From NCBI GenBank assembly GCA_014376345.1, contig JACMRS010000105.1, forward strand, positions 1 through 6,503: DNA of 6,503 bases, read 5' to 3'. This DNA comes from Bacteroidia bacterium. Lineage in GTDB: Bacteria; Bacteroidota; Bacteroidia; NS11-12g; UBA955. Below the pieces are notes generated by a model that did no database searches, had not been told where the DNA came from, and worked only from the letters and a program-made list of their open reading frames with translations. Both the position numbers and the translations under genes were made by a program. Below, one piece after another: positions 1 through 5,266 of the stretch (positions are counted from its first letter, which is position 1; each line of letters starts with the position of its first letter).

Positions 1-480
1 CTGGTTTTCAATGATTCTGATTTTTATTTATTAGATGCCTCAGATTTTTCGTCATTTTCATTGCCTGTCAATATTCCGTCAGATTTGCAATATGATAAAG
101 TGAAGTTTAATGTTGGAGTAGATAGTTTAACCAATGTTTCAGGAGCAATGGGAGGGAATCTTGATCCTGCTAAAGGCATGTACTGGACCTGGCAAAGTGG
201 TTATATTAATTGTAAAATTGAAGGTACTTGCAGTAATTGTCAAACACGAAACAATGAGTTTCAGCTCCATCTTGGTGGTTATTCGGAACCTTTTAATTGT
301 TTGCAGCGTATGGAATTTCAGCATAATCCAAATTCAAAAAACATTCAATTAGAGCTGGATCTGAAAAAATTTATTGAAACTTCATATTTATCAGTACATC
401 CAAATGTGATGTCACCTAATGTAGAAGCTGTGCGTTTGTCTGCTCTTTTCAAAAGTTGTTTTAGTATTTCAAAACAATGA
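1..480 (+). CDS. mbnP: MbnP-family copper-binding protein, C-terminal part (5' end outside window)
   Basis: The frame is open from base 1, so the 159 visible residues are the C-terminal part of a longer protein; the TTG at 61 is not the start. The family signature is clear: a GMYWTWQSGY motif (visible residues 59-68) follows GGNLDPAK, then come an HLGGY motif (90-94) and HPNVMSP near the end. In characterised MbnP, a periplasmic protein, one tryptophan is oxidised to kynurenine by the partner MbnH, and this is needed for tight Cu(I) binding. The two tryptophans of the WTW core (codons 184-186 and 190-192) are the obvious candidates here, but I cannot say which. Histidines near HLGGY and HPN may help bind metal. 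Cysteines are frequent: three in the 10 residues after the motif (71, 77, 80), plus 100 and 153. The stop overlaps the start of the diheme gene (ATGA), so the two are probably translationally coupled. The signal peptide would lie outside the window. The family call is secure; copper function is by homology. Confidence 0.9.
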   Translation: MVFNDSDFYLLDASDFSSFSLPVNIPSDLQYDKVKFNVGVDSLTNVSGAMGGNLDPAKGMYWTWQSGYINCKIEGTCSNCQTRNNEFQLHLGGYSEPFNCLQRMEFQHNPNSKNIQLELDLKKFIETSYLSVHPNVMSPNVEAVRLSALFKSCFSISKQ

Positions 481-1481
481 GGAAACTGATAATCTTTTTT
501 TCTGCTTTATTGTTTATGAGCGCAGCTTATGTAAACCAGTTATTTTATGTACCTGTTAATTGGCCGGCACCGGTTTATAATTTTAAAAACAATCCGATAA
601 CAAAAGAAAAAGCAGAGCTGGGTCGCATTCTTTTTTACGACCCAATATTGTCAGGTAATCAAATGATTTCATGCGCAAGTTGTCATTCACCCTACAATGC
701 CTTTACGCATATTGACCATTCATTAAGTCATGGTATAAATGATAAAATAGGTACACGTAATTCCCCGGCATTGATGAATCTGGCGTGGCAAAAAATGTTT
801 ATGTGGGATGGTGCAATAAATCATCTGGATATGCAAGCATTGGCTCCTATTACTCATCCCGATGAAATGGGCAGCAGCATTGATTCTGTAATCGCTAAAC
901 TTCAGTCTAAATTGCGATACAGGCAATTGTTTTATAACGCTTTTGGCGATAGTGTTATTACCACAGAAAGAACTCTGAAAAGTTTGTCTCAATTTATGCT
1001 AACTCTGATTAGTTCAAATTCGAAATATGATAAAGTAATGCGCAACGAAACAGGATTTAGTTTCAATGAAAATGAGCAAAAAGGATATGTTTTGTTTAAA
1101 CAGCATTGCGCTGTTTGTCATACCGAACCACTTTTTACAAATAATGGATTTGAAAACAATGGACTTGAAACAGATTCATTCTTAAAAGATATAGGCAGAA
1201 TGAAAGTTACTGGAAATATAAATGATTCATTAAAATTTAAAGTACCCACTTTAAGAAATTGTGAACTCACTTCTCCTTATATGCATGATGGGAGATTCAG
1301 GAATCTGCAAATGGTTCTTTTTCATTATACGAATACTGTTTCACATACGCCTACTTTGTCAAAACACCTTCAAAAAATGCCTGTGTTTACTGAAATTGAG
1401 AAAGGTTCAATTATTTCATTTTTAAAAACACTTACTGATGAAGAGTTTATAAAAAATACAAATCATACTTTTTTAAAATAA
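477..1481 (+). CDS. mbnH: MbnH-like diheme cytochrome of the MauG / cytochrome c peroxidase family
   Basis: This 334-residue protein is of usual length for a MauG/bacterial diheme peroxidase. An N-terminal hydrophobic segment (about 4-18) exports it to the periplasm, as a signal peptide without a lipobox or as an uncleaved anchor. Two heme sites are visible, CASCH (66-70) and CAVCH (211-215), one per cytochrome lobe. Family landmarks are LGRILFYDPILSGN (48-61), RNSPAL (94-99), the MWDG block with the expected inter-heme tryptophan W110, HPDEMG (127-132), KVPTLRN (255-261) and PYMHDG (267-272). By my alignment from memory, Y284 (in LFHYTN) sits where peroxidases have the axial methionine and MauG has its axial tyrosine, which favours a protein-modifying enzyme over a plain peroxidase. 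The start ATG at 477 overlaps the MbnP stop; no Shine-Dalgarno is seen, so coupling is likely. The inferred reaction is peroxide-dependent oxidation of a tryptophan in the adjacent MbnP to kynurenine. A general cytochrome c peroxidase is the alternative, but the MbnP neighbour argues against it. Confidence 0.88.
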   Translation: MRKLIIFFSALLFMSAAYVNQLFYVPVNWPAPVYNFKNNPITKEKAELGRILFYDPILSGNQMISCASCHSPYNAFTHIDHSLSHGINDKIGTRNSPALMNLAWQKMFMWDGAINHLDMQALAPITHPDEMGSSIDSVIAKLQSKLRYRQLFYNAFGDSVITTERTLKSLSQFMLTLISSNSKYDKVMRNETGFSFNENEQKGYVLFKQHCAVCHTEPLFTNNGFENNGLETDSFLKDIGRMKVTGNINDSLKFKVPTLRNCELTSPYMHDGRFRNLQMVLFHYTNTVSHTPTLSKHLQKMPVFTEIEKGSIISFLKTLTDEEFIKNTNHTFLK

Positions 1482-1541
1482 TTTTAAAGTCGCAAAGGAT
1501 TTATTAAAAACAATCGTCTAATCATCTATAACAAATAAAAT

Positions 1542-2846
1542 ATGAAGAAAATATTTATACTTTTAACAGGCATATTAGCTTTAAATGCAAAAGCACAGCC
1601 AATAATCTCCAAATGGAAAATGAACAACAACGGCGAGCTTGCCAGTTATTGGCAAAATACAAATGGAAGTCCCAATAATCCTACTTTTGTTTTTAATACT
1701 TCTACTTCACTTGCAGATGTAACAAAGGTTTGTTATGATACGAGTTATGTTTGGATAAAGTCTGAAGGTATGACAGTGAATATGGGTAAATTTTTAAACC
1801 CTGGAGCGCCCTCAGCACAAAATTATACTTTTCGTTTGCCAAGAAAACCTACTGTGCCGGTGACAAAAACAACTTCCCCGCTGGTAGGTGCTATCGGTAT
1901 TTTAATTAATGGTGTGCCAATATATGGACTTTCAAATGCGCATTACTATAATGGAAGTGGCAATAACGGAATGGGTGTTGGTACCTGGAATGTTGAGGTG
2001 TATTTATCAGAAGGCTTTGTTCTTGATACTACACTTGGTGCACATCCGCAGCAACAAGGAGCCTACCACACACATGCAAAACCTTACAGGTTATTTTCTT
2101 CTACAGCTTCAAATGTACACTCTCCACTCATTGGTTTTGCTTTTGATGGCAATCCTGTTTATGGTCCTTATGGTTATAGTGTGGCTACAGATAATTTAAG
2201 CACAGTTTCACGAATGAAAACCGGTTTTACGTTGCGTAACATAACCACGCGCACTTCGCTTCCGGATGGCACTGCATTAACGGCAGCAAATTATGGTCCT
2301 GCAGTTAACTCTACATATCCGCTTGGAACCTATAGTGAAGATTATGAATGGTTGTTATCAAATGGTGGCGATCTTGATATTTATAATGGCAGATTTTGTG
2401 TAACACCGGAATATCCTTCAGGCACTTATGCTTATTTTGTAACAATCAATGCCAGTGGAACACCTGAATATCCTTATATTATCGGTCCTCAGTATTATGG
2501 TGCTCCCGAATCAGATAATATCATAAAAGGAAAGGTAATAACCGTACCTGCAGGCACAACTTGTTTTACAAGTTATTCAACTTCTGTATTACAAACAGAA
2601 AATAAAAGTCAAATATTAACTTATCCCAATCCTTCTTCAGGTGTTTTTAACATTAGTTTACCAGATATTACAGGTGAGGCAGAAGTTGTGATTTATGATG
2701 CTACGGGTAAAGTAGTTTATGACAATAAAACAAACTCCGGCTTTATAACTGTTGATCTTAGAGGACAATCTTTAAAGGGTATTTTTATTTTAAAGGTTAT
2801 CGATGCCGGAAAAATATATACTACAAAAATGGTGATGGGAGATTGA
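1542..2846 (+). CDS. Secreted YHYH-domain protein with T9SS type A sorting domain
   Basis: This 434-residue protein has a clear signal peptide (1-18, probable cleavage AKA|QP). Residues about 60-320 match the YHYH domain: LINGVPIYG (121-129), a variant of the name motif, AYHTH (174-178, threonine for the second tyrosine), and IGFAFDGNPVYGPYGY (197-212), followed by the conserved NGRFCVTPEYPSG region (282-294). A T9SS type A tail runs from about 358 (YPNPSSG, 361-367) to the end, with DATGKVVY and LKGIFILKV, so the product should be exported across the outer membrane and anchored or released. The biochemical role of YHYH domains is not established. The gene starts 60 bases after the diheme gene. 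That gap shows no hairpin and no TAnnTTTG Bacteroidota -7 box, so co-transcription with the copper pair is likely. The leader before the ATG is A-rich without a Shine-Dalgarno, normal for the phylum. The histidines and the neighbours make a metal or redox role tempting, but that is only inference. Confidence 0.88.
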   Translation: MKKIFILLTGILALNAKAQPIISKWKMNNNGELASYWQNTNGSPNNPTFVFNTSTSLADVTKVCYDTSYVWIKSEGMTVNMGKFLNPGAPSAQNYTFRLPRKPTVPVTKTTSPLVGAIGILINGVPIYGLSNAHYYNGSGNNGMGVGTWNVEVYLSEGFVLDTTLGAHPQQQGAYHTHAKPYRLFSSTASNVHSPLIGFAFDGNPVYGPYGYSVATDNLSTVSRMKTGFTLRNITTRTSLPDGTALTAANYGPAVNSTYPLGTYSEDYEWLLSNGGDLDIYNGRFCVTPEYPSGTYAYFVTINASGTPEYPYIIGPQYYGAPESDNIIKGKVITVPAGTTCFTSYSTSVLQTENKSQILTYPNPSSGVFNISLPDITGEAEVVIYDATGKVVYDNKTNSGFITVDLRGQSLKGIFILKVIDAGKIYTTKMVMGD

Positions 2847-2869
2847 TTGTATTATAATTTTATTCGTTA

Positions 2870-2901
2870 AAAAAAGGCGGCTTTAATTGGCCCCCTTTTT
2901 T
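2870..2901. terminator. Bidirectional rho-independent terminator between convergent operons
   Basis: An inverted repeat pairs 2870-2881 with 2890-2901 around an 8-base loop (2882-2889). The six outer pairs are A-T and the inner ones are G-C, with a single C-C mismatch (2878/2893). On both strands a GC-rich stem is preceded by A's and followed by six T's, so it can end transcription from either side. It lies between the YHYH gene (stop at 2846) and the minus-strand cytochrome, whose TAA stop (2902-2900) overlaps the foot of the stem. Confidence 0.85.
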
Positions 2902-3265
2902 ATTTTAATACTTCATTTTTCTTCTTATAAGCAAGAAAAGTTAAAATTAAGGACAGTTCTTCTGCAGTCACTTTTGTTTCAGTCAGATTGTTTTCATGCG
3001 TTTCATTCGTTATTCTTATCTGGTAAGTTTCGAGTTGTAAAGCATTAAAATCAGGAATTATCTCTTTCCCTTTTGCTTTTGTTGTATGACACCTGGAGCA
3101 ATTAATATCATAAAGTATTTTTCCTTTGTCGCATTGTTTTGCATATTCTGCTTGTATAGCCGGAGCCATGGCTGTAGGAAATTCATAAGCAACTTTTTTT
3201 GGGCCGGCACATCGAACCAGCATTAGTGCTGTTATGCATATTATAACTAAATATATTTTTCTCAT
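2900..3265 (-). CDS. Small monoheme c-type cytochrome, probable lipoprotein
   Basis: The product has 121 residues from the ATG at 3265. A TTG three bases further upstream is in frame but less likely as the start. A hydrophobic N-terminus (4-18) ends at C19, the probable lipidated cysteine; the residue before it is arginine, unusual for a lipobox. One heme site, CSRCH (56-60), follows a GKILYDINC approach typical of class I cytochromes. No methionine occurs after the heme site, so the usual sixth ligand is missing; H90 (in NETHENN) is the best substitute. The C-terminal TAEELSLILTFLAYKKK helix (100-115) is typical of small cytochromes. The gene overlaps the stop of the diheme fusion gene, with a perfect AGGAGG just upstream, so the two are surely one operon. 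The inferred role is an envelope electron carrier for that enzyme. The product is not assignable to a named family. Confidence 0.85.
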   Translation of the reverse strand: MRKIYLVIICITALMLVRCAGPKKVAYEFPTAMAPAIQAEYAKQCDKGKILYDINCSRCHTTKAKGKEIIPDFNALQLETYQIRITNETHENNLTETKVTAEELSLILTFLAYKKKNEVLK

Positions 3266-5190
3266 CAATAAATTCCTCCTGATATTCTTTTGTTTAATGA
3301 TTTGTCTGAAGAAAAAGGTAAGTATTTGGGTGCTTGTTCTACTTTAACCTGTTCTGTTAATGACATAATAAATTTGATTAGTAACTGTTTTTCTGCTTCA
3401 CTCAATCCAAGTGGATCTGAAGAAAGTGTCTGATTATTTACTACCAGTCCTTTTCCTGCACCACCACCATTGTTGTAAAAATTTATTACCTGCATTAAAT
3501 TACTAAACACGCCATTGTGCATGTACGGCATTGTGTATGCAGCATTTCTTATTGTACCTGTTCGGAATGCATTTAAAGTTTGCGAAGCCGGATTGATTTC
3601 ATAACGTCCTTTATCAGCACTCTGCATTTTAAATCCTGTGTCTGCAGGCACCCCAAGCACCTCAAATTCTGAACCTACATAAGGTGGTTTTACACCATTA
3701 AACTGTGGAACGAAATGACAGGTTGCACATTGTGCTTTACTCATGAAAATATTAAATCCCCTGATTGATTCCGGATCCAGACTTATTGTTTTGTTCATTG
3801 CCTCATCAAAGGGTGCATAAGAGGTGCTGAATCTGCTGTAGTAATATGAAATGGCTGATGCAATATGTTCAAAAGTGATTTCTGATTCCTGAGGGGTGTA
3901 TTTTAAAAGTTTATTAAATGATTTTTTATAGTCTTTGCAACTCATCACTTTTGCAAGTGCCTGCTTTTCACTGCTGCACATTTCTGTTTCATTTGATACT
4001 ACTGAAGTAATCTGATGCTGCAGTGTAAAGTGTTTGCCATCAATCATTAAAAGGTGATTGTATTCTGCATTCAGAAGTGAAGGTGTGTTTCGTGACAGAT
4101 AATCTTTTTGATTGAAATGTAATGAAGTTTTTGAGGTGGTGTCTGTAAAATATTGTCCTGCTTTATGACAGGATGCACAGCTTCTCATATTATTTCCCGA
4201 AAGAATCGGATCATAAAATAACATTTTGCCGAGACGTTCTAATTCATTCAATGCAGCTGTATCTTCCATTCTTAGAAAAACTCCTTTAGAATTCTGTCCG
4301 TTGTAAAGATTTTTTTTAAAGATCGATGTTGCTTCTTTATTAAGTGAATAGTCAAGCATATTTTTACTTGAAACTCTGTACTTTTTAATGAGGTCGCGGT
4401 TTATAGTGAATAGTGGATTAATATAATCACGAATAAAAATAAAATGGTCAAAGCTGCTGTAATTGGAACTCTGCTTAGCAACAAAATCAAGTGTTTTATC
4501 ATACAAGATTAAATAATCTGTATTGAGAGAGGCATCAGGAAAACTTTCGTTAAATGATTTGTAAATTTTATTTACCTCTGTCATCATTACTTTCAGTTCT
4601 GGAATTACGGATGCTGTATCCGGGCATTCAAAACCTGTAGTATAAATTGCAGCAAGGTTAAGAAGGTATAATCTATTGCACAGATAAAAATGATGGTAGC
4701 TTTGCAGATTCACAGTAATTGAATCATTTGAATAGGTTTGCTCTGCATCAATTGAAGACTGTATCAGTCTTAATAATGTGTCTTTATCCGGATTTTCTTC
4801 GTCTATATATTGTATAGCAAGAGACAATCCTGCTCCCTCTCTTTTATACGGCTTCTCATATTTTTCAAATACTTCCGTTTCCCATTCAACCGGTAATGGT
4901 CCGTTCATTTTCTTGTAAACGTTTGGCTCAAAATACCTGAACCAGAAATCCATTCCTTTAAGTTTCAATCTGGTATTTAATATTTCTTTCCTGATTTTTT
5001 CCAGATCTTTTTCTGTTTGAAAATCATTCTTTTTAATGTTTTCTAATAATTGCGATTGCGAATTACTGAGTGATTTTAAACTTTGGAAATAATTGGTAGC
5101 ATAAGAATTTTTCCCACTGTCTTTAAATGAAAAAATTACTGCAATAAGCAATAACAGGGCAATAGTAATAATTGTATTTTTTAATTTCAT
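3265..5190 (-). CDS. Imelysin-like / diheme MauG-peroxidase fusion protein
   Basis: The protein has 641 residues, nearly twice the usual diheme peroxidase length. An N-terminal hydrophobic segment (5-21) is a signal peptide or anchor. Residues about 35-300 are charged and helical without heme sites; the block FWFRYFEPNVYKKMNGPLP (82-100) followed by REGAGLSLAIQYID (117-130) resembles the imelysin-like domain fused to cytochrome peroxidases in other Bacteroidota. Residues about 315-615 form the diheme half: LGKMLFYDPILSGN (320-333), CASCH (338-342), RNTPSLLN (367-374), CATCH (488-492), TIRNA (546-550), PYMHNG (555-560) and Y572, at the MauG-type tyrosine ligand position. The inter-heme tryptophan is replaced by I383 (MIDG against MWDG in the plus-strand paralogue), and cysteines occur at 405 and 418. 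The ATG at 5190 begins a canonical signal sequence. A terminator hairpin lies 12 bases upstream, and the end overlaps the small cytochrome gene, its likely electron partner. Oxidation of a protein or metal substrate is possible; the real substrate is unknown. Confidence 0.85.
   Translation of the reverse strand: MKLKNTIITIALLLLIAVIFSFKDSGKNSYATNYFQSLKSLSNSQSQLLENIKKNDFQTEKDLEKIRKEILNTRLKLKGMDFWFRYFEPNVYKKMNGPLPVEWETEVFEKYEKPYKREGAGLSLAIQYIDEENPDKDTLLRLIQSSIDAEQTYSNDSITVNLQSYHHFYLCNRLYLLNLAAIYTTGFECPDTASVIPELKVMMTEVNKIYKSFNESFPDASLNTDYLILYDKTLDFVAKQSSNYSSFDHFIFIRDYINPLFTINRDLIKKYRVSSKNMLDYSLNKEATSIFKKNLYNGQNSKGVFLRMEDTAALNELERLGKMLFYDPILSGNNMRSCASCHKAGQYFTDTTSKTSLHFNQKDYLSRNTPSLLNAEYNHLLMIDGKHFTLQHQITSVVSNETEMCSSEKQALAKVMSCKDYKKSFNKLLKYTPQESEITFEHIASAISYYYSRFSTSYAPFDEAMNKTISLDPESIRGFNIFMSKAQCATCHFVPQFNGVKPPYVGSEFEVLGVPADTGFKMQSADKGRYEINPASQTLNAFRTGTIRNAAYTMPYMHNGVFSNLMQVINFYNNGGGAGKGLVVNNQTLSSDPLGLSEAEKQLLIKFIMSLTEQVKVEQAPKYLPFSSDKSLNKRISGGIY
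3275..3280 (-). promoter_or_regulatory. Perfect Shine-Dalgarno (AGGAGG) for the small cytochrome gene
   Basis: On the minus strand AGGAGG ends 9 bases before the ATG at 3265. It lies inside the last codons of the upstream diheme fusion gene, where it encodes part of Gly-Gly. Bacteroidota rarely use Shine-Dalgarno sites, and the other starts in this window lack one. It may drive re-initiation after the overlapping TGA (3267-3265), or it may only reflect the glycine codons. Confidence 0.55.
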
Positions 5191-5202
5191 TGAATGCTTA
5201 TT

Positions 5203-5243
5203 AAAAACCTGTCGGGATACACTGTAAAGTGCATCCCGATAGG
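5203..5243 (-). terminator. Rho-independent terminator after the T9SS PhoX-like gene
   Basis: On the minus strand a 16-pair stem forms between 5243-5228 and 5223-5208 around a 4-base loop (5227-5224). It has one A-C mismatch and one pair (5232/5219) that is a G-U wobble only in minus-strand RNA. Five U's (5207-5203) follow the stem directly. It ends the gene that stops at 5267 and leaves only 12 bases before the ATG of the diheme fusion gene. Confidence 0.85.
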
Positions 5244-5266
5244 GTAATTGATTATAAATTTTAATG

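Noticed and set aside
61..63. TTG as the start of the MbnP-like gene
   Set aside because: The frame is open with plausible protein sequence back to base 1, and no signal peptide follows the TTG; the true start lies outside the window.
134..352. Open frames on either strand inside the MbnP gene (134-352 plus, 139-324 minus)
   Set aside because: They lie wholly within a gene with clear family motifs and show no recognisable protein features.
723..992. Minus-strand open frame opposite the MbnH-like gene
   Set aside because: Antisense to a well-supported heme protein; the translation has no domain, and its start is unsupported.
1482..1541. Possible promoter or terminator between the diheme and YHYH genes
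   Set aside because: No inverted repeat and no TAnnTTTG box; only A/T-rich leader sequence is seen.
1909..2199. Second plus-strand frame inside the YHYH gene
   Set aside because: Low-complexity Leu/Met-rich translation overlapping the conserved YHYH core; a frame shadow.
3266..3268. TTG at 3268-3266 as the start of the small cytochrome
   Set aside because: An ATG follows immediately, giving a normal Met-Arg-Lys signal sequence with a good 9-base spacing from AGGAGG; the TTG would add only one residue.
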